Shown here one piece after another: positions 1 through 9,077 of a DNA stretch of 64,000 nucleotides. This DNA comes from Pseudomonas putida (GTDB taxonomy: Bacteria > Pseudomonadota > Gammaproteobacteria > Pseudomonadales > Pseudomonadaceae). The stretch is from contig NZ_BSKJ01000004.1 in the NCBI RefSeq assembly GCF_030159595.1, positions 349,747 to 413,746 of the forward strand, given 5' to 3'. Under the pieces are notes generated by a model, which worked only from the letters and a program-made list of their open reading frames with translations, searched no databases and was not told the origin of the DNA. A program made the translations under genes and the position numbers. Every line of letters starts with the position of its first letter. Position 1 is the first letter of the stretch.

Positions 1-2
1 GT

Positions 3-671
3 ATCGCTTTGTTACGCTGCGCCATCGATGACCTGCAGCCGATCCACTGGGATTACCAAGGGCTGCTGGAACACTACAAATGCGTGTTCAACCGCAACCC
101 GTTGTGGTTGCCTTTTCTCGACCTCCCACCATTGATCGCACTGGCTGAAGCGTCGCTGGGTGCTGATTGCCATGTCATTGGGCAAACCGCCTGGCGCAGC
201 CATCCGGGTTACCCGGGCATGCCCTTGCACCTCGACCATTTGCCCATGCAATTGCCCGGCTGGCTCAGTGAGCGTGGTGACTTCACCCAACCCGCGCAGA
301 TTCTGACGGCACAGTTGTACCTCAGCGAGATTGATCACGGCATAGGGCCGACCTGGATCGTACCTGGCAGCCATCACGCCGCGCGCCCTCCGCAGGCGGG
401 TGAGAACCATTGGCAGGGCCGCGAAGCCCAGCCGGTGCTGTGCAAGGCGGGCGACGCGCTGGTGTTTCGCAGCGATGTCTGGCACAGCGCCGGGGCCAAT
501 TGCAGCCAGGCGCGCGAGCGCGACATGCTGCAAGTGCACTACGGCCGGCGCATGGTGGCGCAGAAGTTTGCGCCCTACTTGATCTGGCGTTTCAACCCGC
601 AGGTGCTGGAGGAAGCCACCCCCCGGCAAAGGCGCTTGCTGGGCGAACATGAAGAAGCGGAATACGACTGA
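3..671 (+). CDS. Phytanoyl-CoA dioxygenase (PhyH) family protein, 5'-partial
   Basis: The reading frame is open to the window edge, so the N-terminus is missing; the first in-frame start inside the window is a TTG at 9. Counting from that TTG, an HxD iron motif (H74-L-D76) and a distal H159 followed about ten residues on by Arg (R169/R171) form the facial triad and 2-oxoglutarate-binding pattern of Fe(II)/2OG dioxygenases of the PhyH family. The substrate cannot be read from sequence; relatives hydroxylate acyl-CoAs, amino acids or secondary metabolites. It is followed by a 195-bp gap and then pagL on the same strand. The family is clear; the function is unknown. Confidence 0.75.
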   Translation: MALLRCAIDDLQPIHWDYQGLLEHYKCVFNRNPLWLPFLDLPPLIALAEASLGADCHVIGQTAWRSHPGYPGMPLHLDHLPMQLPGWLSERGDFTQPAQILTAQLYLSEIDHGIGPTWIVPGSHHAARPPQAGENHWQGREAQPVLCKAGDALVFRSDVWHSAGANCSQARERDMLQVHYGRRMVAQKFAPYLIWRFNPQVLEEATPRQRRLLGEHEEAEYD

Positions 672-866
672 AACCCTGTGCACGGCAAGGCACATCTTAA
701 AGAAGCGAATGAGCCAATAGTGGCAATTCACTTTCAACTTTCTGATTATCTGGACAATAATCAAAAAATCATTACTTCGTGTGACCGGCCGGGATGCGCC
801 GGGCACCGCATAAGATCGAGGGGCTCAAGCCCCCGCTTGCCGTGTAGACCATCAGGAGAGTCGTTG

Positions 867-1388
867 ATGAAAACCCGTCTAGCAGCATCGCTGGCCGCTG
901 CAGTGCTGGCCTTTGCAGGGGCCAACCTGGCCCAGGCCGCGCAGGTGTCCGGTGCCGTTGGCGCCACCGGCCAAGGCGACATGACCTACCGTATTGGTAT
1001 GTCGTTCGACTGGGACAAGAAATGGCTGGAAAGCAGCACCGGGTATCTGAGCGGGTATTGGGACGCTGCCTACACCTACTGGGAGGGCGGGGACGCCAGT
1101 GGTGCTCATTCGCTTTCGTTCAGCCCGGTGTTCACCTATGAGTTCAGCGGTTTCACCTACACGCCGTACATCGAGGCTGGTATTGGCCTCGCGGCGTTTT
1201 CCAAGACCGACGTGGGCGATCAGCGCATGGGTTCGGCAGTCAACTTCGAAGACCGCGTCGGCTTTGGCTTGAAGTTGCCGGGGGAGCAGAAGGTGGGGAT
1301 CCGTGCGATGCATTACTCCAATGCGGGGATCAAGCAGCCTAACGACGGGATCGAGTCGTACTCGCTGTTCTACAGCAAGGGCTTCTAG
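867..1388 (+). CDS. pagL: Lipid A 3-O-deacylase PagL
   Basis: Outer-membrane enzyme that removes the 3-O-linked acyl chain of lipid A. The protein is 173 residues, the usual PagL length, with a Sec signal peptide ending near residue 24 (LAQA). The mature part consists of alternating aromatic beta strands ending in Phe, as in an eight-stranded barrel. The catalytic triad is intact: H149, S151 (in HYSNAG) and E163, at the same precursor positions as in P. aeruginosa PagL. I chose the ATG at 867 because it has AGGAGAG upstream and begins the signal peptide; an in-frame extension upstream has no such support. A hairpin separates it from the convergent TonB receptor. Confidence 0.88.
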   Translation: MKTRLAASLAAAVLAFAGANLAQAAQVSGAVGATGQGDMTYRIGMSFDWDKKWLESSTGYLSGYWDAAYTYWEGGDASGAHSLSFSPVFTYEFSGFTYTPYIEAGIGLAAFSKTDVGDQRMGSAVNFEDRVGFGLKLPGEQKVGIRAMHYSNAGIKQPNDGIESYSLFYSKGF

Positions 1389-1393
1389 AAGTA

Positions 1394-1414
1394 TGGGGCC
1401 GCCAAGCGGCCCCA
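1394..1414. terminator. GC-rich hairpin between convergent pagL and TonB receptor
   Basis: Perfect 9-bp inverted repeat (TGGGGCCGC, 3-nt loop, GCGGCCCCA) lying just after the pagL stop and before the stop of the convergent receptor gene. It has no clear T tract on either strand, so its role as a bidirectional terminator is inferred from position. Confidence 0.5.
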
Positions 1415-1420
1415 CACCTG

Positions 1421-3565
1421 TCAGAAAGTATACGAAACCCCAGCCTGCACTGTCCGAGGCGCCCCCGGATACACATAGCTGTTGAACGCCCCCTCGTCAT
1501 AGCCTTTGTTGAACACGTTCTTCACATCCAGGTTCAGACGGACGTGTTCGTTGACCTGGTAGAAGCTTAGCAAGTCGACCACGGTGTATTGCTCCATGGT
1601 GTAAGTCGTCGCGGCGGTCTGGCCTTGACGATCATCCACATACTTTACGCCAACGCCCAGGCCCAGCCCCTTGGCCAAGCCATCCTGGAATTCATACATG
1701 TTGAGCAGGCTGAAGCTGTTGCGCGGGATGTTTGCCAGGCGCGTGCCGGTCGGCAGGCTGGTGTCCTTGGTGACTTGGGCATCCACATACGAATAGCCAC
1801 CAATCACCCGCCACTCAGGCGTGATGTTGCCAGCAACGTTGATGTCCAGGCCACGGCTGCGCACTTCGCCGGCTGCGATCTTGTAGGTGCCGGTAGGGTC
1901 GTTGGGATCGTTGGCCAGCACGTTTTCCTTGACGATGTGGTAGATCGCCGCGTCAACGCTCAACTGGCGATCAAGTGCCTCCCATTTCACACCCAGCTCG
2001 TAGGACTTGCCTTTCTCGGGGTCGAAACCACGCCCTGTTGCACCGGCAGGCGCGCCACTGTTGGGCTTGAATGAGCGTGCGGTGTTGGCATAGACCGCGA
2101 CGGTATCGGTCAGGTCATACAGCAGGCCGAACCGCGGGGTTACACCGTTCTCGCCTTTATCGAAGCCTCCCGCACTGTTGAGCTTGTTGACATAGTCATG
2201 TTCAAAGCGTTCAAAGCGCACACCTGCCAAGGCTTTAAGGCGCTCGGTCAGGGCTACCTGGTCCTGAACGAAAAATGCCCAGGTTTTGAGGTTTTCCTTG
2301 TCATGGGTGGTGGGTGTACTCAATAGTGCTGGGCGAGACTGGTCATATACCGGATCGAAAAGGTCGATTGGATAGGACGTTGGAGTGGTGGCCGAACGCT
2401 GGATGATCGAGTTGTAGTCGTAGTCTTCGTACTCGACACCTGTAAGCAGCGTATGGCTGAAACCACCGGTGTCAAAATGCCCGGTCAGGTTGAGCTGGTA
2501 GTCGCGGTCGCGCCATTCCAGCTTGCGGTAGTTGAAGTTACGCCCCAGGGTCCGGCCATCGGCCTGCAAGCGGTTGGCCTCGATGGCGTTACCCTTGAGG
2601 GTACCGTCCAGCCACTGCATGCCGCCGCCCAGGGTCCAGTCATCATTGAGCGCGTGCTCGAAACGCAACTGCGCCATGTTGTTATCGTTGTGCAGCATGT
2701 TGTCGCTGCCTTTGCCCCAGATGTTGGTATCGCGCGAGGCGCTGCCAGCCTGGTTGGTGTAATGCGTCAGGCCGCGGTCAAGCGGGTGGTTGTTACGCAT
2801 GAAGTCGCCTTCAAAGACGATTTTGGTCGCATCGTTCACCTGCCAGCTCAGCACCGGCGCGACGTCGTAGCGTTCGCTTTCGACGTTGTCGCGGAAGCTG
2901 TCGCCACCTTCACCCAACACATTCAGGCGATAGGCCAGGCTGCCGTCCTGGTTCAAGGCACCGGTGGCGTCGAGGGTGGCGCGGTGCATGCCCTGATCGT
3001 CGAGCTGGCTGCCCAGGGTTACCTGCTGTTCAGCCTGCGGCTGCTTGGTAACCACATTGAAGGTGCCGCCGGGGTCGCCACGACCGTACAGGCTGCTGGC
3101 CGGGCCGCGGATCACTTCCAGACGCTCGACACTGTTGGCATCAGGCGCATTCGGGTAACCGCGGTTCATCGGAAAGCCGTTGCGGTAGTACTCGCCAGTG
3201 GTGAAACCGCGGACAGTGACCGTGGTCAGGCCCTGCCCGCCAAAGTTGTTGGCGCGGCCCACGCCACCGGCATAGTCCAGGGCGTCTTGCAGGCGGGTGC
3301 TGGCCGTATCGGTCAACACGTCCTTGGGCACCACGCTGATCGACTGCGGCGTTTCGTGCAGCGCCGTGTCGGTGCGGGTGGCGCTGGCCGAGCGCGTGGC
3401 CTTGTAGCCAACGACCGGGCCATCGGCGCGTTCGCTGTCGGCGTTGCTGGTGATGTTCAACGCCTGGAGTTCAATCTGGGCAGGGTCGCTGAGCGGTTCG
3501 GGCTCGGCAAAGGCCAGCGGGGAGACAGCATGAAGCACACAAAGCGAAACGAACGTGCGACGCAT
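1421..3565 (-). CDS. TonB-dependent siderophore receptor
   Basis: Outer-membrane ferric-siderophore importer of 714 residues. It has a short signal peptide (cleavage near AFA-EP), a plug domain from about residue 60 (HETPQSISVVP, then VRGF and VERLEVIRGPASSLYGRGDPGG), and a long beta barrel ending in Phe (GVSYTF). There is no extra N-terminal signalling domain of the FpvA/FecA type, so it probably does not act through a surface sigma/anti-sigma pair. No siderophore synthesis genes are next to it, which suggests uptake of a foreign or distantly encoded siderophore; the ligand is not predictable here. A Fur-box-like sequence lies about 65-85 bp upstream, consistent with iron-starvation induction. 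Confidence 0.88.
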   Translation of the reverse strand: MRRTFVSLCVLHAVSPLAFAEPEPLSDPAQIELQALNITSNADSERADGPVVGYKATRSASATRTDTALHETPQSISVVPKDVLTDTASTRLQDALDYAGGVGRANNFGGQGLTTVTVRGFTTGEYYRNGFPMNRGYPNAPDANSVERLEVIRGPASSLYGRGDPGGTFNVVTKQPQAEQQVTLGSQLDDQGMHRATLDATGALNQDGSLAYRLNVLGEGGDSFRDNVESERYDVAPVLSWQVNDATKIVFEGDFMRNNHPLDRGLTHYTNQAGSASRDTNIWGKGSDNMLHNDNNMAQLRFEHALNDDWTLGGGMQWLDGTLKGNAIEANRLQADGRTLGRNFNYRKLEWRDRDYQLNLTGHFDTGGFSHTLLTGVEYEDYDYNSIIQRSATTPTSYPIDLFDPVYDQSRPALLSTPTTHDKENLKTWAFFVQDQVALTERLKALAGVRFERFEHDYVNKLNSAGGFDKGENGVTPRFGLLYDLTDTVAVYANTARSFKPNSGAPAGATGRGFDPEKGKSYELGVKWEALDRQLSVDAAIYHIVKENVLANDPNDPTGTYKIAAGEVRSRGLDINVAGNITPEWRVIGGYSYVDAQVTKDTSLPTGTRLANIPRNSFSLLNMYEFQDGLAKGLGLGVGVKYVDDRQGQTAATTYTMEQYTVVDLLSFYQVNEHVRLNLDVKNVFNKGYDEGAFNSYVYPGAPRTVQAGVSYTF

Positions 3566-3628
3566 CGACGGTACGATCCTGGAGTAAGGCGCTGAGGGAG
3601 AGGGTGGGGAAGCGTCGCGAAATTACTA

Positions 3629-3647
3629 CGAATCATTATCAAATGCA
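3629..3647 (-). promoter_or_regulatory. Putative Fur box upstream of TonB receptor
   Basis: On the minus strand this reads TGCATTTGATAATGATTCG. The core GATAATGATT matches ten consecutive positions of the Fur consensus GATAATGATAATCATTATC, and the first half is also AT-rich. It sits upstream of the receptor start at 3565, in the right place for repression by Fur-Fe(II). Confidence 0.6.
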
Positions 3648-3707
3648 TTCTTTTTGTGTGGTACTGGTGTACCAAATACCAAACCCTGAAATACACGCCG
3701 ATCTCTA

Positions 3708-3761
3708 CGCGGGTAAACCGCTCCCACCTTTGATATCCCTGAGGGAGCGGGTTTGCCCGCG
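3708..3761. repeat. REP-type inverted repeat
   Basis: Arms CGCGGGTAAACCGCTCCCA and GGGAGCGGGTTTGCCCGCG face each other across a short spacer. This is the P. putida-type REP sequence found between genes; similar copies occur at about 5.6, 11.2, 25.4, 53.8, 59.1 and 62.9 kb in this window. Confidence 0.7.
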
Positions 3762-3788
3762 AAGCGGCCGGTTCAGGTATGCCAGAAC

Positions 3789-4679
3789 TCAGTGAACGGC
3801 CTTGATCGCCAGCACATTACACAACGGATGCTCCAATACATGCGCCGTGGTCCCGCCCAGGAACGTTTGCATCGCGTCATGCCGGTGGCTGCCCATGACG
3901 ATCACGTCGGCCCGGCTGTGGCCGACGAACTGGGCAATTGCTCTGGTCGCTGCGCCCTCCAGGAAATGCCTGCGCTCCAGTGGAATCTGGTGATGGTCAC
4001 CCAGGCGGTTGAACGCTGCCCGTTGCGCGGTACGCACGCTGCTGTCGAAGCCAGGCATGGTCACCGTGCCCGCTCCAAAATCGGCGATATGGGTCTTGGC
4101 CGCATCGCACACATGCAACAGGTGCAGCTCGGCGTTGCATTGCAGCGCCAACGCATGGGCACTCTGTATGACCTGTTCATCCAGGTGCTCACCTGCACCG
4201 TGGCTGTTCAGGTCCACCGCTGCGGCAATCTGCCGGGGCAGGGGCAGGCGGATGTCGCTCACCAGGTGCACGGCGACCGGGCTGTCCTTGAGCAGTTGCC
4301 AGTCCAGTGGCGTGACCAGCAGGCGTTTGAGCACCGGTTCGTGCTGCACGTCCTTGACCAACAGGTCGCAACCCAGCCGCTCGACCCGTTCCAGCACACT
4401 GCCCAGCGGGTCGCGGGTCAACAACAGCTCGGTGGACACATCCAGGCCGGCATCGCCCAGCTGTTCGGCCTCGTCCGCCAACCATTGGCGGTTGTCACTG
4501 AGCAGCCGCTCACGTTCGCGACCATCGCTCATCAAGCCAAAGGTGTCGACATCATCGACGAACACGTTGATATCCAGCAGTGCACCGCTGGACTCCGCCA
4601 AAGCCGCTGCGCGTTGCAGCGCGGGCGTATGGCGCATTTGCGGGCCGAGCATGACGAACAAACGCTTGAACTGGCTCAT
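3789..4679 (-). CDS. Universal stress protein, tandem UspA domains
   Basis: Cytoplasmic protein of 296 residues with two UspA-type alpha/beta domains (about 1-140 and 150-294), the UspE-like architecture. The second domain keeps the nucleotide-binding signature region MGSHRHDAMQTFLGGTTAHV near the C-terminus, although the usual second Gly of the G-2x-G element is not present, so ATP binding is uncertain. It is a single gene, divergent from the phosphatase gene at 4822 across about 140 bp. Its role in general stress survival is inferred from the family. Confidence 0.85.
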   Translation of the reverse strand: MSQFKRLFVMLGPQMRHTPALQRAAALAESSGALLDINVFVDDVDTFGLMSDGRERERLLSDNRQWLADEAEQLGDAGLDVSTELLLTRDPLGSVLERVERLGCDLLVKDVQHEPVLKRLLVTPLDWQLLKDSPVAVHLVSDIRLPLPRQIAAAVDLNSHGAGEHLDEQVIQSAHALALQCNAELHLLHVCDAAKTHIADFGAGTVTMPGFDSSVRTAQRAAFNRLGDHHQIPLERRHFLEGAATRAIAQFVGHSRADVIVMGSHRHDAMQTFLGGTTAHVLEHPLCNVLAIKAVH

Positions 4680-4821
4680 CTCACACCTCCACGTGTGGCA
4701 GCCCCCCCGGTGCTCTGGTCTTGTTCAGTCTAGTTCGCCTTAGGCTGCATGAGCGGCAGGCTGGCGATGCACGATGTGTCGGGTATGATGCGGCCCCTAA
4801 TCATTGTCCTGAGGCCGTCCC

Positions 4822-5613
4822 ATGTCCCTGAGTGCTGAACAGATCGGTGAATTCCGCACCTTCGCCGAGCAGCTGGCCGATGCCGCTGCTGTGGCGATCA
4901 AGCCTTATTTCCGTGCCAGCCTGGATGTCGAGGACAAGGGCGGGCGTTTGTACGACCCTGTCACCGTGGCCGACAAGGCGGCCGAGGACGCCATGCGCGA
5001 ACTCATCCAGGCCCGCTACCCCGACCACGGTATTCTGGGTGAAGAAGCGGGTGTGGCCGTCGGCAGCAGCCCGCTGACCTGGGTGCTCGACCCGATCGAC
5101 GGCACCCGTGCCTTCATCACCGGCCTGCCGCTGTGGGGGACGTTGATTGCCCTGAACGACGGCGTGCGCCCGGTGGTTGGCGTGATGAACCAGCCGTTCA
5201 CCGGCGAACGCTTTGTCGGCACACCTGAAGGTGCCTGGCGCAGCGGCACGCCACTGAAAACCCGTGCCTGTACCGACCTGGCTGCGGCCACGCTGATGTG
5301 CACCACGCCGGACATGTTCGATACCGTCGAGCGCAAGGCGGCGTTCGAGGCCGTTGCCGGTCAGGCGCGGTTGATGCGTTATGGCGGTGATTGCTATGCC
5401 TACTGCATGCTGGCTTCGGGCTTTGTCGATGTGATCGTCGAGGCCAGCCTGCAGCCGTATGACGTGCAGGCACTGATGCCGATCATCGAGGGGGCAGGCG
5501 GGGTGATGACGGCCTGGGATGGTAGCTCGGCGCAGCATGGTGGTTGCGTGGTGGCGTGTGGTGACCCGGCGCTGCATGCGCAGGTGGTGGAGATGTTGCG
5601 CCACGCCATGTGA
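4822..5613 (+). CDS. Inositol monophosphatase family protein, HisN-like histidinol phosphatase
   Basis: Mg-dependent phosphatase of 263 residues. Metal-binding motifs are complete: GEEAG (E74/E75), DPIDGT (D90, D93) and a distal Asp in PYDVQAL (D214). The overall pattern (DPIDGTRAFITG, YGGDCYAY) resembles HisN-type histidinol-phosphatases that dephosphorylate L-histidinol phosphate; a general inositol or nucleotide phosphatase is the alternative. No other his gene is nearby. The ATG follows a weak purine stretch. The gene is followed by a very regular palindrome (5627-5670). Confidence 0.75.
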   Translation: MSLSAEQIGEFRTFAEQLADAAAVAIKPYFRASLDVEDKGGRLYDPVTVADKAAEDAMRELIQARYPDHGILGEEAGVAVGSSPLTWVLDPIDGTRAFITGLPLWGTLIALNDGVRPVVGVMNQPFTGERFVGTPEGAWRSGTPLKTRACTDLAAATLMCTTPDMFDTVERKAAFEAVAGQARLMRYGGDCYAYCMLASGFVDVIVEASLQPYDVQALMPIIEGAGGVMTAWDGSSAQHGGCVVACGDPALHAQVVEMLRHAM

Positions 5614-5626
5614 TTGATGCGTCGAC

Positions 5627-5670
5627 TGTACGGGCCTCTTCGCGGGCTTGCCCGCGAAGAGGCCCGTACA
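5627..5670. repeat. Perfect REP palindrome, 20-bp arms
   Basis: Two 20-bp perfectly complementary arms around a 4-nt CTTG loop, containing CCTCTTCGCGGG and its complement. It lies 13 bp after the phosphatase stop and could also act as a terminator or mRNA 3'-end stabiliser. It is the most symmetrical REP copy in the window. Confidence 0.75.
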
Positions 5671-5746
5671 GGTCGCCACTAATCCCAGCCACCGCACTTT
5701 TTCCGATTTCCGGGCTCTATGCTTGGCCAGGCTGCTCTGATCCCCA

Positions 5747-6508
5747 ATGCAGCCGCCGAATATCGACCCGGTGCCGATGGTTGCAGGCTATCCAAATTTC
5801 CTCTCCCGCCTGCTGCTGACAGGCGCCCTCACTTGCCTGTGCGCCTGCACCCAGGAACAAGGCCGCGATATCGTCAGCCAGTTCGGCAACGGCAAGCCCA
5901 GTGAGCTGTTCCAGACCAGCGTTGACCGTTTGGCGACGCTGTCGATGCGCGACAACTTGCAAAGCCTGTACCTGCTGATGAACAAGTTGTACCTGCGCAA
6001 CCCCAACCAGTGGAAGATGTCGGGCTATGTGGATGCTGCCACCGCCGAGCGGCAGATCCGCTTGGCCATCGAACAACGCCAGCCTCTGCCACAGCTCGGC
6101 AACCGCCGTGACCTGGCAGCCTTGAGTTATGCGCTAAGCCCCGAGTTTCGAGGTGATCGGGTGGGTGCCTTCATCTACGCCATCGGCAGCATGCTGATCA
6201 CCGCGCATGGCGGGCGTACCGAGTTCTACATGACCGATACCATCGACCCTTTGTTCGTCAACAACGCAGCGCGCAATATCGAGAAGGCCACCTGGATGCT
6301 CAGCCAGCGGCAAGATGCCAATGGCGTTCTGCTGCTGTTCTCCAATGAAATCTCGGAAGAGGGCAGTAACCTGAGTTTTGCCGTGGAGTTCGGCAAAATC
6401 GTGGCGCGGCTGGATCTGCTGGCAGAGTTGCTGGATGAGCGCTATCGGCGAATTGGTTTGAACTACGCTCAAAGCCTGCTGTTGATGAATTTCCTGCCCG
6501 TGCAGTAA
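5747..6508 (+). CDS. Hypothetical lipoprotein
   Basis: Unrecognised protein of 253 residues. A hydrophobic stretch (LSRLLLTGALTCLCAC) ends in a lipobox-like LCAC, so it is probably a lipid-anchored envelope protein. The remaining sequence is helical with no catalytic motif that I recognise. The ATG at 5777 (MVAGYPNF) is an alternative start that would put the hydrophobic segment closer to the N-terminus, as is usual for lipoproteins. It stands alone between a REP element and the convergent LysR gene at 6532. Confidence 0.65.
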   Translation: MQPPNIDPVPMVAGYPNFLSRLLLTGALTCLCACTQEQGRDIVSQFGNGKPSELFQTSVDRLATLSMRDNLQSLYLLMNKLYLRNPNQWKMSGYVDAATAERQIRLAIEQRQPLPQLGNRRDLAALSYALSPEFRGDRVGAFIYAIGSMLITAHGGRTEFYMTDTIDPLFVNNAARNIEKATWMLSQRQDANGVLLLFSNEISEEGSNLSFAVEFGKIVARLDLLAELLDERYRRIGLNYAQSLLLMNFLPVQ

Positions 6509-6531
6509 ACAGGGCGACACCATAAACGCGC

Positions 6532-7512
6532 TCATTGGCTACGTAACGATTCCAGCAACGGCTGAAACTCATCCAGCAACCAGTCCCGCAGCCGCCGGCA
6601 GCTGGACTCGTGCTCTTTGTCTTCATTGAACGCCAGAAAGTGGAAGGTATCCTTGAGCACCAGTTCCTCTTCCACCGGCCTCACCAACAGCCCCTGCGCA
6701 ACCAGTGGTGCGACCAGATGGTGCCAGCCCAGCGCTACACCCTGGCTGCCCAGTGCCAGCTGCACCAGCAGGTTGTAGTCATTGGCATTGAAAAAATGTG
6801 GCGCGGTGTTGGCGCGGCTTTTCAGGTCGATGTCATGGAAGGCCAGCCACACGTTCCAGTCCACATGTTCGGCCACCTGCGAGCGGCCATAGGGGCTGAG
6901 GTTCAGCAAGGTGCCATCACGTAGCCCTTGCAGGGTGCGTATTTCGGGGTGCTGCGCCAGGTAGTGCGGCGTGCACACCGGGTAGATCACGTCATGGTTG
7001 AGCGGGTGCGAGCTGTAGCCCGCCTGCACCTTGCCGATTTTGGTGATGTAGATGTCCGGGCGCACCCCAGGCTCCATCGACAAAAAGTTCTGCGTGGTCA
7101 CCAGGTTGATGTCGATGTCCGGGTTTTCGTCGAAGAACTTCGGCATGCGTGGCCCCAGCCACAACGCGGCAAATGCCGGCGAGCAGCACAGGGTGACCAC
7201 ATGCTTGGTGTTGGTGTTGCTGCGGATACGCTCGGCCGCCTGGGAGATGTTGACGAACGATAACTGCACAGCATCGAAAAAGATCGAACCGGCCACGGTC
7301 AACTCCACCGCACGCCCCACACGGCTGAACAGCTCGGCGCCCAGGTAGGTCTCCAGCTCACGGATCTGCCGGCTGACTGCGGCCTGGGTTACGCACAGCG
7401 CCTCGGCGGCGCGGGTGAAGTTCTGGTATTTGGCGGCGGCGACGAAGACTTTGACCGCGCGCAGCGAGGGCATCTTGATCAGTGTCTGATCGGGTTCGGA
7501 GTGTCTGACCAT
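6532..7512 (-). CDS. LysR-type transcriptional regulator (GcvA-like)
   Basis: DNA-binding regulator of 326 residues. The N-terminal winged HTH (about 18-75; FTRAAEALCVTQAAVSRQIRELE) and the first effector-domain strands (VTLCCSPAFAALWLGPRMPKF) match the GcvA branch. It is divergent, across 361 bp, from the quaternary-amine ABC transporter at 7874, so it may control that transporter. The effector is unknown; the downstream GlxA-type regulator is a competing candidate for the same job. Confidence 0.82.
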   Translation of the reverse strand: MVRHSEPDQTLIKMPSLRAVKVFVAAAKYQNFTRAAEALCVTQAAVSRQIRELETYLGAELFSRVGRAVELTVAGSIFFDAVQLSFVNISQAAERIRSNTNTKHVVTLCCSPAFAALWLGPRMPKFFDENPDIDINLVTTQNFLSMEPGVRPDIYITKIGKVQAGYSSHPLNHDVIYPVCTPHYLAQHPEIRTLQGLRDGTLLNLSPYGRSQVAEHVDWNVWLAFHDIDLKSRANTAPHFFNANDYNLLVQLALGSQGVALGWHHLVAPLVAQGLLVRPVEEELVLKDTFHFLAFNEDKEHESSCRRLRDWLLDEFQPLLESLRSQ

Positions 7513-7873
7513 GGGGTAGGGGCGAGGTCCTTCGTCTAGCCAATCGGATCACTCTAGCCTGTTGTGCGCCTGCGGGTAAATGCGCAGGGGCTCTGCTGCC
7601 AGGGTTGGCGCTCGATTGATAACTTCAGGTAATGGTTAGCGCCATGCAAATGTCGTTGGACCCGCTCTGGCGCAGGGCCTAACGTTAAACCCACGGCGCG
7701 ACATTCGAGACATCGATGTCGGATAACTTTTTGAAGCAGGACATTCTGCGTGCCGGTTTTGACTCACGTTCGAATTTGAACGGACTGCCAAGCGTACTCG
7801 CACTGATCTCTACCCGCCTTATTGAAAGTGCGATGTTGAAAGATTGGTTAATAAGCATAATAAAGAGGGTCGT
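7513..7873. other. 361-bp divergent intergenic region
   Basis: Promoter region between the LysR gene and the ABC transporter. I see no gene. An inverted GGCGCT..AGCGCC pair at about 7606-7645 surrounds an AT-richer centre and could be a regulator site, but I cannot assign it. Confidence 0.4.
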
Positions 7874-9034
7874 ATGAGCCATGCCGATGAGATTCTTTCG
7901 GTAAAAAATATCTTCAAGGTGTTCGGTCCCAACCCGGACATGGCCATGGAGATGCTCCGCAAGGGCGCCGACAAGAACGAAATCTTCAGCAAGACCGGCC
8001 ACGTCGTCGGCGTGTTCGATGCAAGCTTTTCCGTCAAACGTGGCGAGATCTTCGTCATCATGGGCCTTTCCGGCTCGGGTAAGTCGACCATGGTGCGGTT
8101 GTTCAACCGCCTGATCGAACCTACCTCCGGCAGTATCCACCTCAACGGCAAGGAAATCACCGGGCTCTCCGACAAAGCCCTGCTGGACGTGCGCCGCAAG
8201 GAAATGGGCATGGTGTTCCAGTCCTTCGCATTGATGCCGCACATGAGCGTGCTGGAAAACACCGCGTTCGGCCTGGAAATCGCCGGCGTGGCGGAAGCCG
8301 AACGCCACAGCCGCGCCCGTGAAGCCTTGAGCCAGGTTGGGCTGGCCGGCCACGAGCACAGCTACCCGCACCAGTTGTCTGGGGGCATGCAGCAGCGCGT
8401 GGGCCTGGCCCGGGCGCTGGCCAACGACCCGGCCATCTTGCTGATGGACGAGGCGTTCTCGGCCCTCGACCCGCTGATCCGCAGCGAAATGCAAGGCGAG
8501 CTCATCCGCCTGCAGGCCGAGCAGCAACGCACCATCATCTTCATTTCCCACGACATCGAGGAAGCCATCCGTATCGGGCATCGCATCGCGATCATGGAAG
8601 GCGGCCGCGTGGTGCAGATCGGCACCCCGCAAGAGCTGATCAACCAGCCCGCCAACGATTATGTGCGCACCTTCTTCAAAAGCTTCGACAGCTCAAGGGT
8701 GCTCAAGGCTGGCGATGTGGCCAGGTTCGACCCTGCCGTGGTGTGCAAGGTCAACGGCAAGGCCCCGAGCTTCCAGGCCGGCGTGCCGTTCGGCTATCTG
8801 GTCGATGACCGCGGGCAGTTGCTGGGCGTGGTCGACACCGACGCCAACGGCGCATCCGCCAGTGACCGCTACAGCCTGCACGAGCAGTGCCCGGTGTACA
8901 CCGACACGCCGCTGCACGAGGTGCTGGGCATTGCCGCCGACCTGCCGTACCCGGTCCCGGTGCTCGACCGACAAGGTGCCTTCAAGGGCACGCTGTCGAA
9001 GAACGAGCTGCTGCAGACCCTGAGCCGTCACTAA
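7874..9034 (+). CDS. Glycine betaine/choline-type ABC transporter ATP-binding protein (ProV-like)
   Basis: ATPase subunit of a quaternary-amine importer, 386 residues. It shows Walker A (GLSGSGKS, 64-71), signature LSGGMQQ (168-174), Walker B ILLMDE (188-193) and a C-terminal regulatory part (about 280-386) of the CBS type found in ProV/OpuA ATPases, which sense ionic strength or cyclic dinucleotides. The N-terminal extension before the first strand (KVFGPNPDMAMEML) is typical of ProV. The ATG at 7874 with GAGGG upstream is preferred to the earlier TTG at 7844. It forms an operon with the permease (43 bp downstream) and binding protein. Confidence 0.88.
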   Translation: MSHADEILSVKNIFKVFGPNPDMAMEMLRKGADKNEIFSKTGHVVGVFDASFSVKRGEIFVIMGLSGSGKSTMVRLFNRLIEPTSGSIHLNGKEITGLSDKALLDVRRKEMGMVFQSFALMPHMSVLENTAFGLEIAGVAEAERHSRAREALSQVGLAGHEHSYPHQLSGGMQQRVGLARALANDPAILLMDEAFSALDPLIRSEMQGELIRLQAEQQRTIIFISHDIEEAIRIGHRIAIMEGGRVVQIGTPQELINQPANDYVRTFFKSFDSSRVLKAGDVARFDPAVVCKVNGKAPSFQAGVPFGYLVDDRGQLLGVVDTDANGASASDRYSLHEQCPVYTDTPLHEVLGIAADLPYPVPVLDRQGAFKGTLSKNELLQTLSRH

Positions 9035-9077
9035 AACAAGAAGCGCTCGCAGCGTTTACTAGAAGAGGTAAGCCCTC

